From Episyrphus balteatus (taxonomy: Eukaryota; Arthropoda; Insecta; Diptera; Syrphidae): DNA of 64,000 nucleotides. A program made the translations under genes and the position numbers. Of the stretch, positions 1 to 13,028 are shown piece after piece; the first letter of the stretch is position 1; the number at the start of each line of letters is the position of its first letter. The stretch is taken from contig NC_079137.1 in the NCBI RefSeq assembly GCF_945859705.1, forward strand, positions 52,608,552 to 52,672,551, read 5' to 3'. The notes beneath the pieces are model-generated. The model saw only the letters and a program-made list of their open reading frames with translations, ran no database searches and was not told the origin of the DNA.

Positions 1-2070
1 AAAAAATACCTTCTTTGTGGTCAACAGGTCTTTGTTACAGCTCTGTCACCACATCTCTGCAAATATTTAGAAGTGACGTGGAACTCCAATTTTTTTAAGT
101 TTCATAGGTTTCCCATCAAAAATTTTAAGGCCTTAGTACAAAGGCAGTAGCAGGATAAAAAAAAGTCTAGATGTTTTTTCAAAACAAGGTCAATAACGTC
201 TTCAATTTTTAGTTCTATCAACATTTTAATCTTGCCACGTATGTATGTTCTTAAAAATTATTATTCAACGGATGTAAATATCGATCAAATTTTGTACGCT
301 AACGAAATAACTTGTTTAATAGTGTTTACCTGATAATAAATCTCACTTTCTATAGACTTTTAACTTAAAAAAAAAAAAAAACTTTTACTCTTTAATCGTA
401 AACTGTTATAACTGCCACATTTGTCGCGTGTAGACTAATTTTAATCTACAAATTTTTTGTTTAATATTTTTTTGCCAACAAGAACTTTTCACTTCATATT
501 GTATACGTTTATATCAATCACATTTGAGACAACGAACCGCAATGATACTCAGTATCTATAAATTATAAATGTTGTTGACTTTCCTAACAAAGACTGCAAA
601 GATACATTATTGTTATAGCTTTTTAATTTAAGTGCAACCAAGAAGGAACCGATAGATAACAAAAATATCGAAGAATACAAAAGGCTTATAAAGTCGAAAA
701 AAAAGATATACAGGAAAACTACAGAATAAATCTTTTTATGGGTTTTTTTTAAATAAGTTTTGAAATTTTGTTCTGTGAGTTAGTTTAATCAAAATAGTTG
801 AAGACATAAAATAAAAAATGAAAATAAAAATCTCTTAAAAAAACAATAAAATCATACCCTATAGAAAAGGGTGCACAAAATAGGCGAGAATTAATGATAA
901 CAAGAATACAAATCGAAAAATACTCCTGCCTTTGCTTGATAAGATAAGAATCTGAGCTTTTTTTTTTAGTTCAATTATAAATATTGTCAACGTAAATATA
1001 GAGTGAAGAAGTTATTGACTTGATATCTATCCATTAGTTGAAGACATGGTATTTTTATTTACCACCTTGGTTATGAATTAGAAGCTATGCAAACTGTACA
1101 TAATTTATAATTGATAACATTTTGGGTTTTTGGATCTATTGCTCAAGACTAAAGGAAATAAGCTTGTTCTACAAAAAATTTTGCTTAAATCGATTCGAAT
1201 AGACATTTTTGTCAATTTTTTTAGCCGTAAAAAACTTTATCAGTTTCATTGATAATAGGAAGAAGGTGATTGGAATTTGTTTGTAGATCTATACTCTTTT
1301 TGAAATAACTCCTCCTAAATTAATGAGAACTCCAATTGACGATTGTTAGGTAAAAAAAAATATTTTATGACTTAACAGTTGTATAGCAAAACAAACATAA
1401 CGAAAAGAACAGTTGCAAGAAATATGAGGGGTTTGGAAAAATAATGGGCCAAGTTCATTTGAAATTCCTGCATTAAACGAACTTTGAGCCGCTCTTTCAA
1501 AGAAACTAAAGAAATAAAAAAAAAAAATAATCATTTTTATCAAAAAATCAAAACCGACTTCCATGGATCAAAACTGGGTTTTATAGTTTTTCTCATAGTT
1601 CTTATATATAGAACTGAACGAAATTGAACAACACTGCAGGCACCAGCTTTCCAATACAAAAAGAATTATCAAAATTGGTTCACCAAGTCCAAAGTTATGA
1701 GTTAACAAACATAAAAGTGGAAGTCGGTAAAAAAATCACATCAACGGCTCCATGTCTCCTTAATTTATTTTTTCCATTCTTTTTAATATAAAAACAAACT
1801 GTTAGTTCTGAATACATCAGGGCGTTTAGGTTTTGACCCCGACACAAAAAGCCAATGATTCATTTTATTTTTGGTTTTGATGACAAATTGAAAGCTTATA
1901 ATTAAGTTCTTAAACGTTTTACACGAATCATTGGCTTTTTGGGACCAATTACAGATTTTACTTCGAAATAAATACCCTTTCACATAAATTTTTTGTCTTG
2001 CATTCTATCCCAATAAACCCATATTTTCTCTACATACACATAAAAAAAAAACAACCTTTCAAATGTATTA
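1..2070. other. AT-rich DNA without recognisable genes
   Basis: Only short chance frames and homopolymer runs. No splice-bounded coding segment, RNA gene or clear repeat could be recognised. Confidence 0.6.
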
Positions 2071-3040
2071 AGGGCCCAACCCATAGAATCCGTTGCGTCC
2101 GTTCCGTCGAAGTTTTCAACTGACAGCTCGATAAAATACACACGTTCTTATGGGAAGCGACCCATAGCGACGGATCGGACGGAGACGGACGGATTCGACG
2201 GAAGAAATAGCCCAACTTTCTACTTTTTCATCCGTCGTATCCTTTGACATTGGTTGTCAACAATAGATCAGTTCGATTTTCTGCTTCTGAGTGCACACCG
2301 GGGAATTTCAGAACTAAGAACTGAGTTCTTTTCTTCTCAGATTTTATGAATTCTGAACTTTAATTGTATATTTGTGAAGAAAATGCAATAGAAGTAACAT
2401 TTAATGATATATCTAATAAATTATATCAATTAAATACTCAAATTCTGTAAATTCTGTTGTAGAGTTCAATTTTGTTATGCCAAAGTCATACCTACAACTC
2501 ATAATTTGTTATAAAAAATTGTTTTTAACTGAAGAGCAAGTACCTAGAGGAAATCTAGTCGTGCATTTTATTTTATTAAAAAAAGAACATTAATAACGGC
2601 CATATTATTCACTAGTTTAAAAAATACATCTGGATGTAAAATTTTCAAATGTCAAAAATAAATCTAAATCCAAAATAGTTATCCCGATTTTAACTATGAA
2701 AATAGTTAAACAAATAGTTAAAAATTACTATTTTTTGTCTGTGTGATAGTGAATATAATGAATTTGGATTTATTTGTGACATTTCAATTTCTTTACATCC
2801 AGATGTATTTTTTAAACTAGTGAATAATATGGCCGTAATAGTTGAACATTTCTTGCATCAGAACTTCCTTAGTGCACATTCAGCGATAAAATATCGAACA
2901 CACCTTGGAATTTGAAGTGAGCTGTCAAAAAGCAATCCGTCATACGACGTATTCTATGGGTCACCCCTTTCTGTCCCATCCTTCAACTTCAACGGATGGA
3001 TTGAGGGAACGGACGCAACGGATTCTATGGGTTGGGGCCT
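2071..3040. mobile_element. TIR element, about 0.97 kb, with a nested MITE
   Basis: The left end GGGCCCAACCCATAGAATCC and the following CGTTGCGTCCGTTCC recur inverted at about 3007-3040, giving near-identical terminal inverted repeats of about 34 bp. A shorter internal palindrome (CCATAGCGACGGATC region, 2160-2210) is also present. No transposase frame is visible, so it is non-autonomous. The flanks are TAA-like (TTAA left, CTAA right) but not clean. A second element sits inside at 2596-2836. Confidence 0.75.
2596..2836. mobile_element. MITE nested in the 2.07-3.04 kb element
   Basis: The 241-bp element starts ACGGCCATATTATTCACTAG. Its first about 45 bp, through TACATCTGGATGTAAA, recur inverted at the right end. 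AATA flanks both ends (2592-2595 and 2837-2840) as a possible 4-bp target duplication. No coding capacity. Confidence 0.75.
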
Positions 3041-3044
3041 CTAA

Positions 3045-3631
3045 CTAATTTGAATCGTAGTTTCCATGGGAAAGACAACATTTTAAATAAATTTTGTAAA
3101 CGTTTCGTCAAGCGCTGGTCTAAAGAGTTTTCTGACCCTTACGTCACGAAATCACTTTATACCACTTTTGTTAGGCCCTTACTTGAATATGCTAGCCAAG
3201 TCTGCTCTCCGTATCACCAAGTCTACAGAAAAAGAATTGAATCAATACAGCGCAGATTCCTTCGTTTTGCCTTAAGAGGTCTCCCGTGGGTTGACAATTT
3301 TAACCTGCCCCCTTATCACGAACGGTTGCGACTCATTAATTTGCAATCTCTAGAAAAACGTCGCGAAGTTGCCGATGTTATTTTCATACACCAAATTTTG
3401 TCTAATGTAATTGAAAGCTTCACCCTCCTTGAGCAAATTAGTTTTAATGTAAGTTCATACTCTCTCAGAACGACCCCGCAATTTCATCAAGCTCTTCATA
3501 GAACTGATTATGGCAAAAATGAACCTATTACGAGAATGTTAATAAAAATTGTAATATATTTGATTGCACTAACAGCAAGATCACACAAAAAAACCTCCTA
3601 TATGGTATTTTATAGATCTCTTGGACCTTAA
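3045..3631 (+). pseudogene. Non-LTR retrotransposon reverse transcriptase, 3' fragment
   Basis: The open frame encodes the C-terminal part of a jockey/CR1-like reverse transcriptase: FVKRWSKEFSDPYVTKSLYT, then FVRPLLEYASQVCSPYHQVY, then RIESIQRRFLRFALRGLPW. It lacks the catalytic YADD region and everything upstream, because the sequence begins where the adjacent TIR element ends. The 33.2-34.15 kb fragment belongs to the same family and shares the order DPYV...VRP..EY...W.PYH...RF.LR.LPW. The frame is open for about 190 codons, but this is a 5'-truncated dead copy, not a host gene. Confidence 0.8.
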
Positions 3632-3639
3632 TATTAGTA

Positions 3640-3850
3640 AATAGTAAAAGAGAAACTGAAACTGGACTTTTTTTTTTAACTGATTTAACAAGTGCTTAAG
3701 CATGCTTTTTCATTTTATTTTTGTTTTTTTTTTCTTCACTTTTTTTAATTTTTTAAATTTCTTTTTTTTTTCTTATTTAATACTTCATTTTTATTTTATA
3801 TTTACTTTTTACATTTTGTAACTGCTTGTAATAAGCAGCCCCGCTCTTAT
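3640..3850. repeat. T-rich low-complexity tract
   Basis: Long T runs and TTTTATTTT-like sequence follow the retrotransposon fragment. Possibly its degenerate 3' tail; no other structure is seen. Confidence 0.4.
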
Positions 3851-3949
3851 CTCGTGTTTTGTTTCTATTATTCAAATACATACGTTGCGCCCAAGTTTCA
3901 GTCTCTAATTACATTTTTTGGCGTAGAAATCAGACCACAAAGTTAGAGG

Positions 3950-4500
3950 TTAATTTCAAAACCCATTTTATCCACTTGAGTTTTTGTTTCAAAACCCATT
4001 ATATCCAAACAATTTTATTCGCATCAAAATCCATTATATCCATTCAAAATATTATTTCTAAAATAAATTTGAAATTTAAAAACCATTTTATCCATGGGAT
4101 GAGATTAGATGGGAATATCCGAAAATTTATACGGATTTTTGAAAAAAAAAAAAAATTTCGGCATTTAGGATTGAATTTATTTGTTCAAGAAAGTAGGCGT
4201 AATTAAAAAAAAGGAAATAAAGATTTCTCGTTGTTAATTGAGTTTTTTTAATGCCATATTTTCTTATTTTGGTCTGAAATTCAGAGGTGATTCTCAAAAT
4301 CCATTCTATCCATATTTGTTTTGGGTATAACTCTAAAACTAAAACCCTCAGATCACGATGTCTGGACTTAAACTGTAGGGAATCCTAATTGAATCAATCC
4401 TGCATTTAAAAATGTACTAAAAAATGTTTCGTTTACGAGATACAAGTTTTTCTCGATTTACTCGAAATCAAAAAAAGTGGATAAAATGGGTTTTGATTCT
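3950..4500. repeat. Cluster of CCATTTTATCCA motifs, final copy inverted
   Basis: AAAACCCATTTTATCCA and close variants occur at about 3957, 3991, 4028, 4078 and 4300. An inverted copy, GGATAAAATGGGTTTTGA, lies near 4480. The arrangement suggests a degenerate inverted-repeat element with internal copies of its terminal motif. No target duplication could be assigned. Confidence 0.4.
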
Positions 4501-6239
4501 GATCCACACAATTTTGTCTGTGTTAAAATGACAACTGACTTTTCACATGAAAGATAACAACTTGATGAAAAATCGCAAAATTTACCGTAACTCTTCGGCG
4601 TCTCAACTGAACTTGCTAAAACTTACAGACGTGATCGATCATACCAAAAGGCACCTATTTTATATTGCAAGTGTTGCCAATTTTACTCTTTTCATACAAC
4701 ATAGTACAAAATCGGTCTTGCCCCCACTTCCCCTATATATAACTAATTTCTGGTATATTTAACTACATTCTGATTAAATATACCAGATGTAAAGTTATCC
4801 TTGGCGTTATTTTCTCGATTCGATTTTTTAGAGAATTTATTTAAAAACAAAAACTAACTTTTCGAAATTTTGTGTTTGAAAGGTATTTTCAAGTAGTAAC
4901 CTTAGATGTTTGAGTCTATTTTGGCAATAACATTGAACAGAACAAAATTTTAGCACGCAATTCGATGAGGAAAGGGATAAATTTATATTCCAAAATCTAT
5001 CAATTTTCAAAATATTCATCCTCCTATACTTTTTTGTTTAGATATAGGTAAATATGTACATATTTTTATTGCTCATTGACCTCTGTCTATCCTATTCAAA
5101 ATTTTCATTTTAATTTTTATCAATGTGCAAATAATATTCGCATAATCAAGTTATTACATATTTATTATTAAAAAAGAAATCCAAAATTATACAGGAGCTT
5201 TATTATTTTTCGATTTGATTACTTCTCGCTTAGCATAATAACTCTTGTATACATAGTTTTTGCAAAAATTAAAAATAATGAATTCGACAGATCTTGTCAC
5301 GAACTATTCTCATAAAACAATATTTTTCCTTCATGTTTGTTTGTTTTTTTAATAAACTACGTCTCATATCTTTAACGGAAGTCTAACATAATATCTTTGC
5401 CAACAAAATACAATAAAAATAGAAAAAACATAAAGATAAACAAAGATTACCCATATAATTTCCTCAACTTTGTGGCTCACCTTCACTAAACAACACAACG
5501 AAAAAATTTAATAAAAGAGTAAAGTATCTCACAAAAGCATCACATTTTTCAAACTAACACAAAACAAATAAAAAAAAAACTATGTTATAATAAAAATAAA
5601 GTGCAAAAAAACAACACCAGAACGTTTGTAAGGTTTTTGTTTCAGAACAAAACTAAAACACATTGATTAATCGGCTCACATGCTGCAAAATTCAAGTATC
5701 TACGTGTGGAATATAAACGTAGTAGATACTTTTACCAAAAAGATATCGATTTAACCTGGAGCACTGGATATAACAGAGGCATACTTAAAATAAAAAAAAA
5801 ACGAAAAAAAAAATAAAAGAAAATATCTTGTCAAAGATAAAACGATTTAGAGAGAGAAAATGGGGAGGGGTGGAAGGAGAAACATTTTTCCTAGAGATAG
5901 TTATCCAATTCTTTTGGTAGGAAAAAATAACATTTTTGTATCCTCTCAAAACACCAGGATGTGATGAGATGATTTTTTTTTTGTTAAGTTTGTTTTTCCA
6001 ATTAGTTTCTTGAATTTTATCAGAATTTTTCTAATTGCGAATTCGGAAATTCTTCATAGTTGAAAAATTCTATTTTGTTTTTCCTGCCAAGTCCAATCAG
6101 TAAAGTTTTGATTTTTGGCAAAAGAAAACAAAATTGATTCTTTTAGTGCGAAACATTTTGTCTAAAAAATCATTTCACCCTTGGTGCTTTGGTAGAATAT
6201 ATATTCATTGAAATTTGATTAATTGGAATTGAAATCAAA

Positions 6240-6450
6240 TCAAAAGATTTATTTCGGAATTTAGAAGAATGAAAAAAATCTAAGAAATTAAAACAGACAG
6301 ACAGACAGACAGAATTGCCGGACCCACTTTTTTGGCATTCTCCATCATCGTAATGTTATGTAAAATTGTTATCTCGAGTTCGATTTTTTTTACGAATCCT
6401 AAACTTGCCCTATAGTACCTATATCGCAAGTAAAAATACTTCTTTTCTCA
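6240..6450. repeat. (ACAG)n with flanking conserved-looking tail
   Basis: A short ACAG array (about 6295-6312) is followed by a GC-richer stretch beginning AATTGCCGGACCCACTT. ACAGACAG tracts joined to such a stretch commonly mark the 3' tails of dispersed insect repeats; the family is not identified. Confidence 0.35.
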
Positions 6451-6711
6451 TTTAGGTACCTATAACACTATAATTGGTATGCATTCGTTTGAAATGTATT
6501 TGTTTTGGTAAGAATAGTTTTCATTTCTATTTTATTCCATCTTATATAACCATAAAAGCGTTCCCGGTATATTTCCATAACTCTTAAACTGAAATTGAAA
6601 CTTATGTCCATTATTTTATGGTATTAAAAATTAATCCGTAGAAATACAACGCATTGTACCAAAATGTTAAAATTACATAGATATTGCCTATTTCTATTTC
6701 GTTTCGACGTT

Positions 6712-6727
6712 AACTTTTGGGACACCC
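6712..6727. repeat. CAGGGTGTCCC-type element end (right end)
   Basis: GGGACACCCTGTATA, inverted, resembles the start TACAGGGTGTCCCACAG at 38945-38961. Reading inward from each end, both continue with an A/CAACG-like sequence. This end is common on insect DNA transposons. The opposite end was not found for either. Confidence 0.35.
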
Positions 6728-7549
6728 TGTATAGACTGATAAGTTAAATTTATATTATAAGTGAGTTTCAGTTTCATCTATGTATAAGTAGCGTAAATCA
6801 ATTAACTATCATATCATTCCGGGAACGCTTGTTTTTGGAAAAACTAAGATATTATGATCAACAAACGAAGTCACTAAAACACAATTTCAAAAACAGTTCG
6901 TTTAACATAGGGACATAAATAAAAATTATTTTTAAAACGTCATTTTCGGGAACGTAATTTTTGGAAACACTTTAGGATTATGAATAAATAATCTAGGTAC
7001 TCCGAGATAAATCTGTCTGATTTTGGTATTTTTAATCAGAATTCTTTCCAAGAATGACTGGATTATAAACTTTTATTAAAAAAAATTACCAAAAAAAAAA
7101 TCACTTAGGCCAAGATATTTCTGGCATGCATATTGCATATAGCGGATTTTTTGTCCCTGAAAAGCGGAACATTTGAAAAACATTTGAGTATGAAATATTG
7201 ATCATAAAACAAAGTTGAATTTTTAATGATTCGAACCTTGACCCATACATAACGTACGATTGAATGGTATATAACGTTGTACGTTGGGGGGCCATGCCAA
7301 ATTTTTTTTTACAAAAGTTTTGATAGTAGGCATAAACTTGAAAATGTGCTATTTGAATTAAAAATATTAAAGTTTGCTCGTTTTGCATATCGAATCGAGC
7401 AGTTCCGAAGAGTTCTAAATATAACCAAACAAAAACGTTGTGTGATTCGTTTGCTTTTGTTCAGGGTTCAACCTTAAGTCTAACCAATTAAGACCATCCT
7501 GTCCTTAAAGTACAGTGTAATGTATAGGGATAGGATTTTCATACACTTA

Positions 7550-8170
7550 AAAACGAAAAATATGCGCTCAAAATATACTCTTAAAAAAAAGTATGCACTT
7601 TAAATATGCTTTTAAGGCCACATGAATTTGTAAAATATCAATATTTCTTTAAAATTATAAAAAGATTTTACGTAACTTTTATGAAATCTATATACGAAAC
7701 CATTTCCGAGTTCAAAGATGTAACTTTTTGGAAATATTGGGGTTTTCTTTAAAAACAATAAATAAAATTGGCGAAAATTTACTCTTAAATAATCCAATCT
7801 ATCATTTGAGCGTGTTTTTTATGAGTTTGGACAATGTTGATTTGCCAGTTTTGCACAGCATTTGCTTACGTTTTTGACTTTTTTCCAATTGACTTTCAGT
7901 CACTTTTAGTCAAAAATTTTAAGTGTGAAATTTCGTTATTTTTGCCAATTTTTGCGAAAATATGCACGAAAAACATGCATTTATTTCCAAAATATGTCAA
8001 AATATGCAAAAAAAAAATGCTAATAAATGCAAAATATGTAAAAATATGCACTAACGACTGATTGAAATTTAAAGGAAATATCCTGATTCGTGTACATACT
8101 TCGTTGCCATGCTTCCGAGGTGTTCCTAAAAAAACATGCATTTGCATGGAAACCCGATCGCTAGTAATGT
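7550..8170. repeat. Dispersed repeat family R1, copy 1
   Basis: ATATGCTTTTAAGGCCACAT, TATACGAAACC(A/G)TTTC(C/G)GAGTTC, and a block ending GCATGGAAACCCGATC match 55265-55545 in the same order. The 7.8-8.06 kb part here (repeated AAATATGC/CAAAATATG words) is absent from copy 2. No coding capacity or terminal repeats were recognised. Confidence 0.55.
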
Positions 8171-8199
8171 ACAAGTCCTTCGATTCAATAATTTGCCTT

Positions 8200-9440
8200 T
8201 AAACAACTCTGCATTGTTTTCCGATAGTCCAGAATTATTTTATAAGTTAAAATAAAAATCATTTTAATTTAATAACACTGGTAACTTTCGAATTTATTGT
8301 CTTCCTAACCTCAGGAATCGCAAAGTTTTTCCAAAAAAATTGTGTTTGAAAATATAATTTTTTTTAAATTTTGTTTTAAAATTGTACGCGAATTTTTATT
8401 TTTTTTAAGACGATTCAAATAGGTACCTCTGTGAAAATAGTAAAGACAAAAAAATATTTTTGTCGTAACAGAAAATATTAAACAAAATTATGCTAGTTTT
8501 AGGTAGAAATGCTTTAGATCATTCACTAAGGATTTTACAATTTTCGGCTCTGATTTTGTCAGCTTTGAGGTATTTATCGGCGGTTTAAAATATAAAACAT
8601 ATTCATATTATTAGATTTTCTTAAATTGATTATCGAAGGATATTTTAAGTGGTCTAAGCTTGCTTAAATATTTAATTTGCCTTTAGACAAGCTTGCTTAT
8701 ATTCTAATCTATTTTATCGGTTTAGTCAAAATTAAAAAAATATTTGGATTTTAAATCCATACAAAACTCTACAACACAGCTTAACTTGTAGCCTACATTA
8801 TCGAACGAATCAAAATAATCCTAATCCAGCATAGCGGTTGCTAAAAATATCCCCAAATATAGGAAAATAGTTGGTTTGAGTACCGAAAAATTTTTTCACT
8901 TTTCATTTTCGTTCATGTTCTAAAACTTCGACTTTTTGCAAATCACATAACAATTTTTTGTTTATGTTTTGAGTTCTTGGGGGGGGGGGGTCATGACCCC
9001 GTGCAAAACCCACCCCCCCCCCTGTATACGCCGTTGATTTATCCATGGTCAAAAACCCAGTTGATGGTCACACCAAGATTTTATTTGTCGCAGTGTGTTC
9101 AATAGAAGCATCAACACTAAGGGAAAAAGCGCCAAGAAAACATCGTTAAAACAATGAAAACCACTTTGAATTAAGTATTATTCGGAATGATTTAACGTTG
9201 AAGCTGAACATTTAAAAGTCACAAGGATCACTTCACTCTATGAGTTTTTTTGACATTTGTATGGAAACTAAAACACTAAAACAAAATATATAGGTTAATT
9301 TAACGTTTCACCTAAATGTACTTACCTGAGTCTACAATACTTAACGTATGTTTTCATGTAGATAAAATGACAAAGAATCATAAACCTTTTAGTTTACTCG
9401 AATATTCTCAACAATCTGGCAGATATTAAATCTGTTAGGT
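8200..9440. other. AT-rich DNA without recognisable genes
   Basis: Contains only a G-run facing a C-run at 8980-9021 (about 10 G, then about 9 C), which could fold or form a quadruplex. Nothing coding is seen. Confidence 0.5.
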
Positions 9441-9489
9441 GGGCCTTAATTCTGTTGTCAAAACCCTAATTTTTTTTCGCTCTGATGAC

Positions 9490-10070
9490 TTGGTGAATGT
9501 TATTATTAAAATTGAAGCAGAACAACAATTATGCTAAATATTTAAAATTGAAATTACGTAGGTACCTTTTCGAATTTCAAACATCAAAATTTCGAACTAC
9601 CAAATTACAGATATATAAAAGTTGTAAATGCTTAAAGATCGAATTCCGAAAACCAGAATCGAAATTCTTAATATCAAAATCGAGATTCCAAGAACATTTT
9701 TGTAATTATTAAGCATAGAAAATTTGACAACTAAAATCACAATTGACAAAACTTTATCCTCCAAAGTTACAAATACTAAAAAGCTAAACATATCAAAAAT
9801 TAAAAGAACATGAAATAAAAAGATCTCACCAAGAGAAACCCAAGTCTCCAGAATTTCAAAAAAAAAAAAAAAAACAAACAAACAAACAAAATCATGAGTG
9901 CAAACTAAATCCGAAATGGAAGTTTTTTAGACCGACAAAATCTTAACTTTAAAAAAACCTGAATCAAAATTTCTTTTAAATCTTCAGTATCAAAATCTCA
10001 ATCAACGAAATAACGAAAATCAAAACTCTGAATGTCGAAATCACATGTAAGTCTTAACTTTGGTTTACAA
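9490..10070. repeat. Region of short degenerate ATCAAAATC / TCGAAATTC words
   Basis: TCAAAATTTCGAAC, AATCGAAATTC, ATCAAAATCGAGATTCC, TATCAAAATCTCAAT and similar recur many times. This resembles the element at 43587-44287, where one short motif recurs internally. No boundaries or target duplication were found. Confidence 0.3.
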
Positions 10071-10359
10071 AACTGCTGTTTGAAATTTCAGAATTTTTGT
10101 TTAAGGTATTCGCGATGTCCAGGTTTCAATACTTTGTTTTTTTATTTAAGCTTGCTTTACGTAGGTATTCATTAATGACATTAAATAACTGCCTTCTGCA
10201 CAAACATAATAGACTTTAATCGTAGATATTTGAATAAACCCATAAATTAATACTTTTGTGACACTCATAATTTTACTTTTATTATTCCCCAAAAGGGTCA
10301 TAAATTACGGTATTAATTAGTATAAACAAAAAAAAAAAAAATAAACAAATATTTGGTCA

Positions 10360-12420
10360 AGGTCATGTGACAAAAACCATAAAGACATAATTAGCTTGTT
10401 GCTTGCTGTCGTCCCTATCCACAAATACAATTACATTTTTTTCATCTTGCAAGTTTATTCCAAAAGATATGTCGAAAAAGTTACGCGTAGCTATAAATTT
10501 CCTCTCTGGACAAACAATATCATTTGGAACCAAAATTACCTTTAATCTCTTCATTTTGTCAGCGGAAACAGTTGAACAATCATTTTCAACACACAACAAA
10601 ATGTCTGTATTTACTATATACAAAATGAAGATTGAAATACTAGATTGTGTCGAATACACACAACAAAAACAACAACAACAAAAAAAACAGATTCCCTCTG
10701 TGTGCCTCCTGTACGTATGACTGACGACGACTCGAACTAACTGACCACCCAATCATTATCCCTACTGCCTTGCCTGCCCTGATGCCTGAAGCAGAAAAAG
10801 CATACGTTTTCGGCATTTCAATGAATAATTGAAGTTCCACAAATAGCAAAATGTCACCTTCAGTAATGAGTAAGTGTCCAATCCAGTAGAGAGTTGCCTC
10901 CCGCCCCCTTTTCCAAGCTCTGGCATCAATTATTGTAAAGATTGTATCTTGACTATTTTTGTTGTTGTTTTTGTTTTTTGTTTTCTTTGTTTCAATCGTA
11001 AATGGCGTTGGTGATGAATGTCAACCTGACAACACAATGCATTCCTAATTCTTTTAGCCCCGCGCGAAGGACCGACCAAAACCCTATACACTCTTGGATT
11101 TAGTGGATGAACGACAACGACAATCGATATGTCGGCAAAACCGCAGCGAAACCGCAAAAAACTACCGACAACGAAAACTACGACGACGAAGACAGAAGAC
11201 AACGTTGACGACGACGAAACAAGAAGACGAAACGATGACGATGAACATCTGTAATGAATAATTCACGAGGAATTTAAATTGTATCCCAAATGGATGCCAA
11301 CTTATGCTGGGATTAAACTTAAACACAACACTTTAGCCGGACAGGTAGGTACCGCATTTCGTCGTCAGCTGCCGACTAGAGCCGTCAATACTTTGGTAAA
11401 ACAATTTTTGTTTGTTTTTTTTTTTTGTCGAACTTCAAAACGTTGAAACAGGTTCGCGTTGGGTCAATCACAGTCACACAGAGTCCGAGTCAGAACCAGC
11501 GAGCCACGGTTGACTGAAAACCTGCAACTTTATAAAAACTACCAGTTGGTAGTAGTTCTACCTTCTAGCTTACTTGTAGCAGGTTTATCTTTAATACTGG
11601 CCACAACGAATAAAGAACACATCGAGAACGAACGACCGAGAGACTCCTGTGAGTTGGCATATAAAGTAGATGCAAAGGTATGTAAAAAACTATAACGCGC
11701 CATCCGCATATATTCGATCGGTGGACAGGACAGGTAAAGGTAATCAAAAATGTAAAAAAAAAAAATGATGGAAATTCGCGATGCACACACGCATTAGCGG
11801 GAGAAGAAATGCATCCACATCATCTCACAGCTAGTCGAAGTGAACCGAACCGAGGAATAGAGCGCCAGAGGCACTTTTGTCCAATGTTGGGAACTATGAT
11901 GATGAGGATGATGTTGATGATGGGAACAGCAGCAGCGTATGCAACGAGGGCATGCCATTGACCGTTTACTTGAATACTAAATGATTCTATGTCCATGTGT
12001 CCATGATATTCGTGCAGAGACCGAACGAAGAGATTATATAGACTTGCAGCAGCAGCTTGAAATTCAAAATCAACAATCACCACTGGATAATAATGAACTA
12101 TGATCAATATCGCAGTGACGGTAGACGAATAGGAGTTAATTGGGGTATTGAACACTCATCGTTATGATGGATGCCAGGATGAGGCAATTTTCTGGCAGTT
12201 AATAGGTATTTCCTGCAATTTTGAATTCAAGTTTTAATTTGGAGTATAAGTTTACTGTACAATGACGCTAGAATGTGCATTGAAGGAGGTTTTCTCCATT
12301 TAGTTAGAACAAAGTTGTTATAAAAGCGGTAACGATTCACATGAAACCGTTATTCACCCTCCGGTTCCGTTAATTGAATTTCCCGCAGTTAAGAAATTAG
12401 TTTAAATAGGTAGGTAATTT
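10360..12420. promoter_or_regulatory. GC-richer island with promoter-like signals
   Basis: Base composition is visibly less AT-rich than the surroundings, with ACGACGACG/GATGATGATG triplet runs typical of insect non-coding regulatory DNA. A TATA-like TTTATAAAA lies at 11529-11537, followed by a 14-bp palindrome CTACCAGTTGGTAG and TAGTTC about 30 nt downstream. A second TATAAAAG is at about 12318. The open frames here (up to 129 codons) have no recognisable domain. It could be a 5' exon or enhancer of an unidentified gene. Confidence 0.3.
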
Positions 12421-12727
12421 TTCCTCGATATCAGAGAACATTTTCAAGAAAAGTATTTTAAATGGATTTCATACCTACTGAGGCGACACCATATAAAATG
12501 ACATTAGCCAACAAAAATAGCCGGTGCAAAATAACCCACACATCAATGTGACGTTGGCTGCTAGACAAATTATATTTTTTTTTTTTTTAAGTTCAAAATT
12601 TCTATAAAATTGAATCAATTAAACATTTTTTAAATTGTTATCACCTTTCAATTTTTCACTTATGGTCAATTTTCGAGAAAAAAAACTGCGACATATTTAA
12701 ATCCCAAAATAAAAATTTGGTTATTAT

Positions 12728-13028
12728 TGGCGTTTTTAATGGGCAATCTGGAAGCAAAAAAGAAAAGCAATCTGAATGCGTTCAATTGGGCAAAACTGAC
12801 AGTTCTGATTCTGAAAAAAAGAGAATCACTCACACATTCATAGATTTAAATATCAGATGCCACACTTGATGAAATGAAATTTGGCGCGAATACACATATA
12901 TGTATATGACACTCAAACTCAACCAATACATTCACACAAAACTTCAGATTCTTCGGAATAAAAAAAAAAACTGTTCAATTGGGATTCCGAACCGAAGAAC
13001 AATTCCGGATTGCCAATTAAAAACGCCA
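12728..13028. mobile_element. MITE, 301 bp
   Basis: TGGCGTTTTTAATGGGCAAT at the left end recurs inverted at the right (ATTGCCAATTAAAAACGCCA). TAT flanks both ends and may be the 3-bp target duplication. The interior includes TCAATTGGGAT-like sequence and no coding frame. Confidence 0.7.

Noticed and set aside
8975..9021. G-run followed by C-run
   Set aside because: Could form a hairpin or quadruplex but nothing around it suggests a function; may also be sequencing-sensitive.
10363..10752. 129-codon minus frame
   Set aside because: Cysteine and phenylalanine runs derive from CAACAA/AAAAAC simple sequence; no domain.
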